Positions 54,672 through 63,913 of a DNA stretch of 64,000 nt are shown here, piece after piece. Source of the DNA: Mycobacterium sp. 852002-10029_SCH5224772 (lineage in GTDB: Bacteria > Actinomycetota > Actinomycetes > Mycobacteriales > Mycobacteriaceae); assembly GCF_001667315.1 (NCBI RefSeq), contig NZ_LZHT01000009.1, forward strand, positions 170,023 through 234,022, given 5' to 3'. The position numbers were made by a program, and so were the translations under genes. Under the pieces are notes generated by a model that ran no database searches, was not told the DNA's origin, and saw only the letters and a list, made by a program, of their open reading frames with translations. The stretch's first letter is position 1, and the number at the start of each line of letters is the position of its first letter.

Positions 54672-54687
54672 CCCGGCCGGGTCAGCT
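54666..54687. terminator. Perfect 22-base palindrome filling the gap between two convergent genes
   Basis: AGCTGACCCGG followed by its exact complement CCGGGTCAGCT covers the last sense codon and stop of the ThDP-enzyme gene. It ends one base before the minus-strand stop (54688-54690). It can fold on both RNAs and is likely a shared bidirectional terminator. Confidence 0.55.
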
Positions 54688-55347
54688 TCACGCCAGCGCG
54701 GAACGCGCGCTGCGCAGGTCGTCGACGAACGACTGGTAGACCTCGTCGTGCCGGTCGCTGCGGTCACGCAGCACCGACGACGGATGGACGGTCGCCACCA
54801 CGATCGGCCCGGGCGTCATCGCGATGTCGACGGACGACGGGAGCGTCAGCTCGCGGCCGCGCTGCACGGAGACCCGAAAGGTGCTGCCCAGCAATGATTG
54901 TGCGGCGGTTGCCCCCAGGCACACGATGACCTCGGGCGCCACGGCCTCGATCTCGGCGATCAGCCAGGGCCGGCACGCGACGACCTCGGTACGGCCCGGT
55001 TTTTGGTGGATGCGGCGCTTGCCGCCCTTGCGGGTGAACTTGAAATGCTTGACCGCATTGGTCTGGTAGGTCAGCAGCGGGTCGATGCCGGCGTCTTCGA
55101 GCGCCCGGGCAAGCAGTCGCCCCGCCGGGCCGACGAACGGCTCGCCGGCGCGGTCCTCCTGGTCGCCCGGCTGCTCGCCCACCAACATGATTGGCGCCCC
55201 AGGACGCCCGTTGCCGAACACGGTTTGGGTGGCGTCTTCGAAAAGCGAACAGCCGTGGCATGTTTCGGCCGCGCTCCGCAGCGCGTCGATGCCCCGCTCC
55301 TCGGGGAGGTAGCGGGCGGCGCCGGGGGCCTTCGCGGTGGCGGTCAT
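54688..55347 (-). CDS. udgX: UdgX-type uracil-DNA glycosylase (covalent uracil-DNA binder)
   Basis: The 219-residue protein belongs to the iron-sulfur uracil-DNA glycosylase superfamily: CHGC at residues 30-33, GEQPGDQED at 57-65, FVGPAGRLL, and HPSS at 188-191. It has the UdgX-specific loop KRRIH at residues 110-114; the histidine corresponds to the residue that attacks the abasic sugar in M. smegmatis UdgX and leaves the enzyme bound to DNA. VKH stands where family 4 enzymes have VKC. So it should tag or protect uracil sites rather than turn over. ATG 55347 is chosen; the ribosome site is weak. Confidence 0.88.
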   Translation of the reverse strand: MTATAKAPGAARYLPEERGIDALRSAAETCHGCSLFEDATQTVFGNGRPGAPIMLVGEQPGDQEDRAGEPFVGPAGRLLARALEDAGIDPLLTYQTNAVKHFKFTRKGGKRRIHQKPGRTEVVACRPWLIAEIEAVAPEVIVCLGATAAQSLLGSTFRVSVQRGRELTLPSSVDIAMTPGPIVVATVHPSSVLRDRSDRHDEVYQSFVDDLRSARSALA

Positions 55348-55387
55348 GTCGTTGCGGGCCGCTGGGGGGCGGGGCGACCGAGCGGCG

Positions 55388-55424
55388 TGGGTACCCCCGC
55401 TCCCCCACCAAGCGGGGGTACCCA
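55388..55424 (-). terminator. Hairpin between the hemerythrin gene and udgX
   Basis: TGGGTACCCCCGCT (55388-55401) pairs perfectly over 14 bases with AGCGGGGGTACCCA (55411-55424), with a 9-base loop. It lies 15 bases past the stop of the minus-strand hemerythrin gene and 40 bases before the udgX start, so it probably ends the hemerythrin transcript. No T run follows. Confidence 0.5.
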
Positions 55425-55438
55425 GCCTCGGGTGCTCG

Positions 55439-55999
55439 TCAGCCCTTACCGATGATGGCGTCGCGGGCGCGGTCGAGCATCGCGGCGAACGGACCGGCGG
55501 CCAGATTGGCCGTCTGGGATTCCACCCCGGGGTGCGGCCGGGTGGGTGCGACGGCCTCGGCGAGCTGCGCGGCACGGCCCATCCGTTCCAGCTCGTCTGC
55601 GCTCAATTCCTCGCCCAGCTTGGCGAATTCATCGTGTTCCTCGTGCTCGGCGTGGGCGATCACCGCGTCACGCAGCGTGGTCAATTCGCGAGTGAACTCC
55701 TCGCTGTCGACGTCGAGCTTTTCCAGGCGCGCCAGAACGACCTTGGCCTCGTGCTCTTCGTGCAGCCGCTTGTCGACCACGGCGGTGCCGTCGGAAATCT
55801 TGCGCTTGGCCCGCGGGTGGACGATTTCCTCTTCCGCTGTTTCGTGCACGGCGAGCAGTCGCCGAAGTTCGACGAAGGCCTTCTCCCGTGCTTCTCCGGA
55901 CGCCGCCAGCGTTTCGGCGAACATCGCCTTGATCTGCTCGTGCTGACTGACGAGAAAGTCGACCACGTCGGTGGGCGACGTGATGGCGGTGTGCGCCAT
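55439..55999 (-). CDS. Hemerythrin HHE domain protein
   Basis: The 186-residue four-helix protein has the hemerythrin-like ligand pattern: H19 in SQHEQIKAMF, H52 and E56 in LAVHETAEEEIVHPRAK, the HEEHEAK region near 80-86, and HAEHEEHDEF near 116-125. These would bind a non-heme di-iron centre for oxygen, nitric oxide or peroxide sensing or handling. GGGAGGGACACC precedes ATG 55999. A good SigF-like promoter lies upstream. Mycobacterial hemerythrin-like proteins have been linked to SigF and peroxide responses. Confidence 0.85.
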   Translation of the reverse strand: MAHTAITSPTDVVDFLVSQHEQIKAMFAETLAASGEAREKAFVELRRLLAVHETAEEEIVHPRAKRKISDGTAVVDKRLHEEHEAKVVLARLEKLDVDSEEFTRELTTLRDAVIAHAEHEEHDEFAKLGEELSADELERMGRAAQLAEAVAPTRPHPGVESQTANLAAGPFAAMLDRARDAIIGKG

Positions 56000-56059
56000 G
56001 GTGTCCCTCCCATCTGCATTGGTTCGACGCGCAGGGCTGTTGCGCGCACACCGAAGCGG

Positions 56060-56085
56060 CTACCCGGCGAATTCGGCCGTCAAAC
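56060..56085 (-). promoter_or_regulatory. SigF-like promoter of the hemerythrin gene
   Basis: On the minus strand GTTT (56085-56082), a 16-base spacer and GGGTAG (56065-56060) match GTTT and GGGTA exactly. The leader to ATG 55999 is about 54 bases. Confidence 0.6.
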
Positions 56086-56087
56086 GG

Positions 56088-56112
56088 GTGTGGCCGCGCG
56101 CGGGTGGGGTAT
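56088..56112 (+). promoter_or_regulatory. SigF-like promoter of the DUF4190/PknH-sensor gene
   Basis: GTGT (56088-56091), a 15-base spacer and GGGTAT (56107-56112) fit with one mismatch in the -35. Its -35 lies 2 bases from that of the divergent hemerythrin promoter. Confidence 0.4.
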
Positions 56113-56216
56113 GTGGTCAGCATCGCCAAGCCGCGCCCGCAGACGGCATCGGCTCCGGCACCGGCCCCGCTATCGGCTACATTTCGGGCAGGTTCGGCCG
56201 CGAAGGAGGCACCGGC

Positions 56217-57227
56217 GTGACCAACCAGCAGGATCCGTATTGGCAGAACCCGCTGAGTTACGACCCGCTCGGCCGGGTCCCGCCGCCAGTCCCTGGAATC
56301 GAGCCGCCGACCGAGCCGCCCGTGTTCACGCCGCCGCCCGCACCCCCGCCGTACCGCCCGGCCGTCAACACCTTGGCAACGCTGTCACTGGTTTTCGCGT
56401 TCGTGTTCGCCCCCGTGGGAGCGGTTCTGGGACATCTGGGGTTGGCGCAGATCCGGCGCACCGGCGAACTCGGCCGTGATCGCGCCCTGGTGGGTGTGAC
56501 GCTGTCGTACGTGTTCATCTTGTTGGCGGTCGTTGCGCTGGCCGGATGGGCGACGTTGGGCGGTTCCACGTCATCGCACCGGACGGCGCGTGACGCCACC
56601 ACGTCCAGTGGGCCCCCGCCGCCCACCGTTCCGCCGGACACCATCACCACGCTGCTGCCCGGGCTGGACGCGCTGAGGAACATCACCGCCGATGCCAACC
56701 TCGAGGTCGGGCCGACGTGGAACAGCCCCGGCCGCTCGGCGCAGGACGGCAGCATCGACCGCCCGGAATGCTGGGGAAGTATCGCCGCCGGCAGCCCGGA
56801 CGCCTACACCCCCGGCTCCTTTACCGGTTATCACGCCGGCGAATTCACCGACACACGCAGCATGCTCAAGTCGATCCAGGTCATCCAGGGCGTGGCGGCG
56901 TTCCGCGATCCGGCCGGGGCGCAGTCGCAGCTGGACACGTTGCTGTCGGGATGGCGCCAGTGTGGTGGCTCGACCGTCACCGTGACGGCTCCCGGCGGGC
57001 AGCCGATCGCGATGGCGGTCAGCGCTCCCACCGACGCCGGCAACGGCATCACCACGCTGGACTTGACGCCCAAGGGGGTACAGGTGCGCTCGGCGCGCGC
57101 GGTCGCGGCCAAGGCAAACGTCGTCATCGACCTGAACGTGTCCGCCAGCGGCAGCACAGACAGCGAGCGGCCCCGGCTGGCCGCGGTCACCATCGCCAAT
57201 TACATCCTCGGCAAGATCCCCGGCTGA
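56217..57227 (+). CDS. DUF4190 membrane protein with a PknH-like extracellular sensor domain
   Basis: The 336-residue protein has a proline-rich cytoplasmic N-terminus (residues 1-50, PPPVPGIEPPTEPPVF type). Two membrane helices form the DUF4190 unit (LATLSLVFAFVFAPVGAVLGHLGLAQIRR and ALVGVTLSYVFILLAVVALAGWA), followed by a Thr/Pro-rich linker. The outer domain, about 140-336, has cysteines in RPECWG and WRQCGG, like the PknH C-terminal sensor fold. It has no kinase domain. GTG 56217 follows GAAGGAGGC. It may bind an extracellular ligand as part of an envelope-stress response. Confidence 0.75.
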   Translation: MTNQQDPYWQNPLSYDPLGRVPPPVPGIEPPTEPPVFTPPPAPPPYRPAVNTLATLSLVFAFVFAPVGAVLGHLGLAQIRRTGELGRDRALVGVTLSYVFILLAVVALAGWATLGGSTSSHRTARDATTSSGPPPPTVPPDTITTLLPGLDALRNITADANLEVGPTWNSPGRSAQDGSIDRPECWGSIAAGSPDAYTPGSFTGYHAGEFTDTRSMLKSIQVIQGVAAFRDPAGAQSQLDTLLSGWRQCGGSTVTVTAPGGQPIAMAVSAPTDAGNGITTLDLTPKGVQVRSARAVAAKANVVIDLNVSASGSTDSERPRLAAVTIANYILGKIPG

Positions 57228-57231
57228 GCAC

Positions 57232-57389
57232 GCGCCCGGCTCCGCCGCGCTCGCGATCGCCACTACGCCGCCTCACCCGTGGCGACCCGCTGCGCCCGGC
57301 TCCGCCGCCCTTGCGATCGCCACTACGCCGCCTCACCCGTCGCGACCCGCTGCGCCCGGCTCCGCCGCCCTTGCGATCGCCACTACGCT
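57232..57389 (+). repeat. 60-base tandem repeat (2.6 copies)
   Basis: The unit GCGCCCGGCTCCGCCGCSCT plus 40 more bases recurs at 57232-57291, 57292-57351 and 57352-57389 (truncated) with very few changes. The period is exactly 60 bases. The copies lie between two genes and could vary in number between strains. The last, truncated copy supplies the promoter of the next gene. Confidence 0.75.
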
Positions 57390-57395
57390 GGGCGG
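57384..57395 (+). promoter_or_regulatory. Leaderless promoter of the aldo-keto reductase gene
   Basis: TACGCT at 57384-57389 (TANNNT) is followed by 6 bases and ATG 57396. In the two full repeat units the same place reads TACGCC (57264-57269 and 57324-57329), which lacks the essential last T. Confidence 0.5.
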
Positions 57396-58376
57396 ATGAA
57401 ATATGTCGACGTCGACGGAGTCGGACGGGTCAGCCGCATCGGCTTGGGCACCTGGCAGTTCGGCTCACGCGAATGGGGCTACGGGGACAGCTATGCCGCC
57501 GGCGCCGCGGGTGACATCGTGCGGCGCGCCCGCGCCCTGGGGGTGACGCTGTTCGACACCGCCGAGGTCTACGGGCTGGGCAAAAGCGAGCGGATCCTGG
57601 GCGAGGCGCTCGGCGACGAACGCGCCGAGGTGGCGGTGGCCAGCAAGATCATGCCGGTCGCCCCCTTCCCCGCCGTGGTCAGGCAACGCGCGCGCGCCAG
57701 CGCGCGGCGCCTGGGGCTGGACCGCATCCCGCTGTACCAGATCCACCAGCCCAACCCGGTGGTGCCCGACTCGGTGATCATGCCCGGGATGCGCGACCTG
57801 CTGGAGCGGGGCGAGATCGGCGCGGCCGGCGTCTCGAACTATTCGCTGCAGCGGTGGCAGAAGGCCGACGCCGCGCTGGGCCGGCCGGTGATCAGCAACC
57901 AGGTGCATTTCTCGCTCGCCTATCCGAAGGCGCTCAAGAACCTGGTGCCGTTCGCCGAGCGGGAGAACCGCATCGTGATCGCCTACAGCCCGCTGGAACA
58001 GGGGCTGCTGGGCGGCAAGTACGGCGTCGACAACCGCCCGGGTGGCGTGCGGGCGGTGAACTCACTGTTCGGCACCGAGAACCTTCGCCGCGTCGAGCCG
58101 CTGCTGCAGTTGTTGCGCGACGTCGCAACGCAAGTCGGCGTCAAGCCGGCACAGGTGGCGCTGGCCTGGTTGATCAGCTACCCGGGCGTGGTGGCCATTC
58201 CCGGCGCGTCCAGCGTCGAGCAGCTCGAGTTCAACGCCGCCGCCGCCGACATCGAGCTGCCCACCGAATCCCGTGACGCACTCACCGAGGCGGCGCTGGC
58301 GTTCCGGCCGACGTCCGCGGCCCGCTTCCTCACCGACCTGGCGCGGGAGAAACTCGGCCGCAGCTCATCCGGCTGA
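57396..58376 (+). CDS. Aldo/keto reductase
   Basis: The 326-residue (alpha/beta)8-barrel oxidoreductase has FDTAEVYGLGKSERILG near residues 50-66 (catalytic Asp and Tyr), VASKIMP with the catalytic lysine near 83, and YQIHQPNP with the histidine near 113. The late NADPH-binding stretch is AIPGASSVEQLEFNAAA. It is related to potassium-channel beta-subunit-like aldo-keto reductases, which reduce aldehydes with NADPH. The frame is open upstream through the tandem repeat, but ATG 57396 with a -10 box 6 bases before it fixes the start. Confidence 0.85.
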   Translation: MKYVDVDGVGRVSRIGLGTWQFGSREWGYGDSYAAGAAGDIVRRARALGVTLFDTAEVYGLGKSERILGEALGDERAEVAVASKIMPVAPFPAVVRQRARASARRLGLDRIPLYQIHQPNPVVPDSVIMPGMRDLLERGEIGAAGVSNYSLQRWQKADAALGRPVISNQVHFSLAYPKALKNLVPFAERENRIVIAYSPLEQGLLGGKYGVDNRPGGVRAVNSLFGTENLRRVEPLLQLLRDVATQVGVKPAQVALAWLISYPGVVAIPGASSVEQLEFNAAAADIELPTESRDALTEAALAFRPTSAARFLTDLAREKLGRSSSG

Positions 58377-58398
58377 TCTAGGACTGGATCTAGGACTG
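58375..58398 (+). repeat. 12-base perfect tandem duplication at the junction of two convergent genes
   Basis: GATCTAGGACTG occurs twice in a row, at 58375-58386 and 58387-58398. The first copy includes the end of the aldo-keto reductase stop codon, and the second contains the TAG stop of the minus-strand SDR gene. Both genes keep a normal end. Confidence 0.7.
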
Positions 58399-59169
58399 GT
58401 TGGCCTCAGCGAACGCGGCGGGGCTGGCCGGCGCGCCGCGGGCCACCACCAGCGGCATCGATGTCGAGGCGTTGGTGCGCAGGATGGTGTGCACCACGTC
58501 GATCAGGTCGTCGACCGGCATCAACTTGCCGGGCATGCAGCCGCGCGACGACCACAGCGGGACCGCCTTCATGGCGAGGTCCATGTCCCAGTCGGCATTC
58601 ATTCCGGTTGCCGCGTCGCCCTCGCCCCCCGCGCACTCCCCGACGATCAGGTTGGTGAACCCGACGTCGGAGTGTTCGGCCCGCCACGCCTCGACCAGCC
58701 GTTCCAGGGCAGCCTTGCTGACGCCGTATGCGCCCAGCCCCGGCCAGGGCGGACCGAACGTGCCGGCGTCCGAGGACAGGTACACCGCCTTGCCCGCCGA
58801 GGCGGTCAAGTGCGGTATCGCCGCGGCCGTCACCAGCGATGCGCCGATGACGTTGGTGTCGAAGATGCGCCGCCACGTGTCGGCATCGGTGTCGACCATG
58901 CGGACCAGCGGGCCGACGGCCGGTGTGTAGACGATGTTGTCGATCCCGCCGAGGGCATCGGCCGCATTGTCGATGGCCGAGCGGCAAGATGCCTGATCGG
59001 TGACGTCGCATTCGACCGCGATCGCCCGGGGCCCCGCCTCTTTGGCCGCGGCTTCGATGCGCTGCAGGCGCCGGGCCAGAAGCGCGACGTCATCGCCGCG
59101 CTGAGCGAGACCGACACCTATGCAACGCCCCAGCCCGCTCGAGGCGCCGACCACCACTGTCCTTGACAT
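58390..59169 (-). CDS. Short-chain dehydrogenase/reductase
   Basis: The 259-residue SDR has VVVGASSGLGRCIG near residue 5, DNIVYTPAVG in place of the usual NNAG motif, the catalytic serine in VYLSSDAG and YGVSK near residue 148. The altered NNAG motif suggests a divergent branch. AGAGAGGGCGAAT precedes ATG 59169. It is convergent with the aldo-keto reductase. The substrate is unknown. Confidence 0.8.
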   Translation of the reverse strand: MSRTVVVGASSGLGRCIGVGLAQRGDDVALLARRLQRIEAAAKEAGPRAIAVECDVTDQASCRSAIDNAADALGGIDNIVYTPAVGPLVRMVDTDADTWRRIFDTNVIGASLVTAAAIPHLTASAGKAVYLSSDAGTFGPPWPGLGAYGVSKAALERLVEAWRAEHSDVGFTNLIVGECAGGEGDAATGMNADWDMDLAMKAVPLWSSRGCMPGKLMPVDDLIDVVHTILRTNASTSMPLVVARGAPASPAAFAEANQS

Positions 59170-59250
59170 ATTCGCCCTCTCTTGTAACGCGAGACGCTGT
59201 CGCGGTGAAACCTACCGGATGCGACCCGTCGCGTGGCGATCGCGCGCGAC

Positions 59251-59400
59251 TTAATTGCGAACGACGATGTCGCGGTCGCCCGACTTGGCCCGGTATTTGG
59301 TCCGGTCCGCTCGCGCCGCGACAGCGTCGATCGACTCGGCGGGAAGGGCAAGCGTGGCTCGTCGGGGAGGCCATTCCGCGCAAACCAGGCGGTCGTCGGG
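59251..59400 (-). pseudogene. Possible remnant of a GGDEF (diguanylate cyclase) C-terminus
   Basis: The minus-strand frame ending at TAA 59251-59253 reads ESIDAVAARADRTKYRAKSGD and then RDIVVRN before its stop. This resembles the last helix and strand of GGDEF domains (ADxALYxAKxxGRNxV pattern). The rest of the domain, including the GGDEF site, is missing: the frame runs straight into the end of glgX upstream. It is most likely a gene fragment left by deletion. The match is by eye only. Confidence 0.4.
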
Positions 59401-59414
59401 CGACGACCATCCGC

Positions 59415-61574
<2,160 letters not shown>

Positions 61575-61584
61575 GGCGCATTCA

Positions 61585-61610
61585 GTACCCCGCCGGCACG
61601 GCGGCCAAAC
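61585..61610 (-). promoter_or_regulatory. SigF-like promoter of glgX
   Basis: On the minus strand GTTT (61610-61607), a 16-base spacer and GGGTAC (61590-61585) match the SigF pattern without a mismatch in GTTT or GGGTA. The start codon is 10 bases past the -10, giving an almost leaderless mRNA. Confidence 0.6.
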
Positions 61611-61667
61611 TCCCGGGGCACCCGCCGCGCCTGCCATACAAAGCGGAAAGCCTTGTGGCAGAGATGA

Positions 61668-62846
61668 TCACGGTGTCAGTATGACCTTCACCGCCCCGTC
61701 CTGCTTCTTCTGAAAGATCTCGTAGGCGTGCGGTGCCTCTCCCAGCGGCAGCACGTGCGTGGCAAAGCTGTCCACGCCGAGGGGGTCGTCGTCGGTGAGC
61801 AGCGGCATGATGTCATCGACCCAGCGTTTGACGTTGGCCTGCCCCATCCGCAGGGTCACCTGCTTGTCGAAGAGGGTGAGCATCGGCAGCGGGTCGGCCA
61901 TCCCGCCGTAGACGCCGATCAGCGAGATCGTTCCCCCGCGCCGCACGATGTCGATGGCCGAGTACAGGGCGGACAGCCGGTCCACGCCGGCGGTTTGCAT
62001 GAGGCGCTTGGCCAGCGCGTCCGGTAACAACCCGGTGGCCTGCTGCGCCAGTTTGGCGGTCGGCGAGCCGTGCGCCTCCATGCCGACCGCTTCGATGACC
62101 GAGTCGGATCCACGCCCGTCGGTGAGGTCGCGGATCGCGTCACCGAGCGAGTCGACCCGGCTCAAATCGATGGTGTGGATACCGCGCTGCGCGGCGCGGC
62201 CCAGCCGCTCGGGCACCAGGTCGACGGCGAAGACGCGGTAACCGAGGTGATCGGCGATGCGGGCGGCCATGTCCCCGATCGGGCCCAGACCGAGCACGGT
62301 GACCGTGCCACCCTCCGGGATGTCGGCGTAGGCGACCGCCTGCCACGCGGTGGGCAGCACGTCGGACAGATAGACGAACCGCGAATCGGGCGGTCCCACA
62401 GGGACTTTGATGTGGGTGAACTGAGCTTGGGGGACGCGCAACAGCTCGGCTTGGCCGCCGGGGACTTCGCCGTAGAGCTCCGAATAGCCGAACAGCGCCG
62501 CCCCCATGCCCTGGTCGCGCACCTGGGTGGTCTCGCACTGGGTATAGAGCTGCTGGCCGCACATGTAGCAACTGCCGCAAGAGATTTGGAAGGGGATGAC
62601 GACCCGGTCCCCCACCCGGAGGTCGCCCGTCTGAGTGCCGACCTCCCGCACGATGCCCATCGGCTCGTGCCCGAGGATGTCCCCCGGCTTCATGAAAGCC
62701 CCGAGAATCTCGTAGAGGTGCAGATCGGACCCGCAGATGTTGGTCGAGGTGACTTCGATGATGGCATCGGTGGGCTGCTCGATCTTGGGGTCGGGCACCG
62801 AATCCACCCGCACATCGCGCTTGCCGTGCCACGTTACAGCCTTCAT
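61668..62846 (-). CDS. Zinc-dependent alcohol dehydrogenase (formaldehyde-dehydrogenase-like)
   Basis: The 392-residue MDR enzyme has the catalytic-zinc residues in TNICGSDLHLYE and GHEPMGIVREVG, and the structural-zinc cysteines in CGSCYMCGQQLYTQC near residues 90-104. Its NAD-binding loop is VLGLGPIGDMAARIAD. The length and the long loop near residues 110-135 fit the glutathione-independent formaldehyde dehydrogenase-like branch. It would oxidise an alcohol or aldehyde with NAD(P)+. ATG 62846 is set by the promoter; ATG 62870 would lie inside the -10/-35 region. Confidence 0.85.
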   Translation of the reverse strand: MKAVTWHGKRDVRVDSVPDPKIEQPTDAIIEVTSTNICGSDLHLYEILGAFMKPGDILGHEPMGIVREVGTQTGDLRVGDRVVIPFQISCGSCYMCGQQLYTQCETTQVRDQGMGAALFGYSELYGEVPGGQAELLRVPQAQFTHIKVPVGPPDSRFVYLSDVLPTAWQAVAYADIPEGGTVTVLGLGPIGDMAARIADHLGYRVFAVDLVPERLGRAAQRGIHTIDLSRVDSLGDAIRDLTDGRGSDSVIEAVGMEAHGSPTAKLAQQATGLLPDALAKRLMQTAGVDRLSALYSAIDIVRRGGTISLIGVYGGMADPLPMLTLFDKQVTLRMGQANVKRWVDDIMPLLTDDDPLGVDSFATHVLPLGEAPHAYEIFQKKQDGAVKVILTP

Positions 62847-62857
62847 GGGAAGGGCAC

Positions 62858-62882
62858 ATACCCGTCTCACGGCCGTCGAAAC
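62858..62882 (-). promoter_or_regulatory. SigF-like promoter of the alcohol dehydrogenase gene
   Basis: On the minus strand GTTT (62882-62879), a 15-base spacer and GGGTAT (62863-62858) match the SigF consensus exactly. The start codon lies 11 bases downstream. Confidence 0.65.
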
Positions 62883-62901
62883 GACGCCAGCCCGGTCGTG
62901 G

Positions 62902-63609
62902 TCAGCCCTCGCGGTGCTGCAGCGGGTGCTCGGTCTCGGTCAGCGCCCGCGCGATTTCGATCAGCTTGATGTTGGATTGTTGCGAAACCCGGGTGAGCAA
63001 CTGGAACGCTTCGACGGCGTCGATACCGAAGCGCTCCATGATGATGCCCTTGGCCTGCCCGATGATGTCGCGCGAGGCCAGGGCGCTACGAAATTGGTCC
63101 TGGCGGCGCATCATCGACCACGCCAGGGCGATGTGGGTGGCGACAAACGTGCCGATCTCCACCGACTCCTCACCGAACGCGTGCGGACGGTCGGCATAAA
63201 AGTTCAGCGCCGCCATGCTGGCCCCGTCGATGAACAACTCATACGACAGGATGGAGCGGATCGGGGTTCGCTCCAGCGCCAGCCGCCGGTAACGCAACCA
63301 GCGCTGTTCGGAGTTCAGGTCGGCGATGTGCATCATGTGGTGCTCCCAGGCGGCAGTCAGGCAAGGCCCTTCGCCGGAGCTGTCCTGGATGGCGTCCAGC
63401 ACCATCGGGTAGCGGTGCGTGGCAACCACACTGCTGACCGAGGCGCCCTTCTCGGCCAGCGTGATACCCGCATACTGTGAGCCGGGCACGTGGTGGACCC
63501 CGTTGTCGAGGAGTTCGTGCAGCCCGGCCGCGGTGCCGCTATGTTCACGCTCCAGATTGGCCACCAGCTCCACGAGCTGATTGGCGATCGTGACACTGCC
63601 ATCTCGCAT
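62902..63609 (-). CDS. GAF and ANTAR domain regulator
   Basis: This 235-residue protein has an N-terminal GAF-type sensor domain (about 30-165) and a C-terminal ANTAR RNA-binding domain (about 175-230; SRDIIGQAKGIIMERFGIDAVEAFQLLTRVS with conserved alanine, lysine-glycine and aromatic positions). ANTAR proteins act by antitermination at paired hairpins in leader RNAs. No obvious ANTAR two-hairpin target lies next to it. ATG 63609 is supported by AGGGGTGATGTT. It follows the stress block and may sense a small ligand. Confidence 0.88.
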   Translation of the reverse strand: MRDGSVTIANQLVELVANLEREHSGTAAGLHELLDNGVHHVPGSQYAGITLAEKGASVSSVVATHRYPMVLDAIQDSSGEGPCLTAAWEHHMMHIADLNSEQRWLRYRRLALERTPIRSILSYELFIDGASMAALNFYADRPHAFGEESVEIGTFVATHIALAWSMMRRQDQFRSALASRDIIGQAKGIIMERFGIDAVEAFQLLTRVSQQSNIKLIEIARALTETEHPLQHREG

Positions 63610-63667
63610 AACATCACCCCTGGAGCCGTCCGGGCCCCCAGGGCCCTTCGGCATAGGCATCGCGGAG

Positions 63668-63695
63668 GCGTTGACAAGCCCGCGAATGTCAACGC
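63668..63695. promoter_or_regulatory. Inverted repeat containing -35-like elements on both strands
   Basis: GCGTTGACA (63668-63676) and TGTCAACGC (63687-63695) are perfect 9-base arms, 10 bases apart. Each arm contains TTGACA on one strand. It lies 59 bases before the GAF-ANTAR start and is a candidate operator/promoter. Confidence 0.45.
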
Positions 63696-63719
63696 TCAAC
63701 GAGAAGTCTATGAGCCATT

Positions 63720-63748
63720 TAGCGAAACGCAAGGCACAATAGCGAAAC
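63720..63748. repeat. Direct repeat TAGCGAAAC with 20-base phasing
   Basis: TAGCGAAAC occurs at 63720-63728 and 63740-63748, exactly 20 bases apart. Same-face spacing suggests a protein-binding pair, read GTTTCGCTA toward the GAF-ANTAR gene. Confidence 0.4.
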
Positions 63749-63900
63749 CGGGCGGCGACGGCGATAGACCCGGCCCCAACGAGGCCGCCGTTGCCGGCTG
63801 CTGCCTTGACCTTGGTGCCGCTCAACGGTTTTCGCGGCCACAGCCCGAACTCCGGCCGCGAAGATGCGACGCGGGCCATTCCTTGCCACCGAACTCCGCC

Positions 63901-63913
63901 TACACTCGGGCCG
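63901..63913 (+). promoter_or_regulatory. Leaderless promoter of the oxidoreductase gene at the window edge
   Basis: TACACT at 63901-63906 fits TANNNT and is followed by 7 bases and GTG 63914. No ribosome binding site is present. Confidence 0.5.

Larger units (their letters stand above)
63610..63913. promoter_or_regulatory. Intergenic region between the GAF-ANTAR gene and a divergent oxidoreductase gene
   Basis: The 304 bases hold no gene that I can support. They carry an inverted repeat at 63668-63695, 20-base-phased direct repeats at 63720-63748, and another inverted repeat TTCGCGGCC (63831-63839) with GGCCGCGAA (63854-63862). A leaderless promoter for the plus-strand gene is at 63901-63906. 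Confidence 0.45.

Noticed and set aside
52815..54767. Minus-strand 650-codon frame opposite the ThDP enzyme
   Set aside because: It is antisense to a gene with intact catalytic motifs and a strong ribosome site. The protein has no known pattern.
55388..55424. GGGTAC inside the hairpin as a SigF promoter for udgX
   Set aside because: No GTTT-like element lies 15-17 bases upstream on the minus strand, and the GGGTAC is explained by the hairpin symmetry.
59170..59414. Intact small genes in the gap between the SDR gene and glgX
   Set aside because: Open frames here have no ribosome site, and the only pattern seen is the GGDEF-like fragment without its catalytic part.
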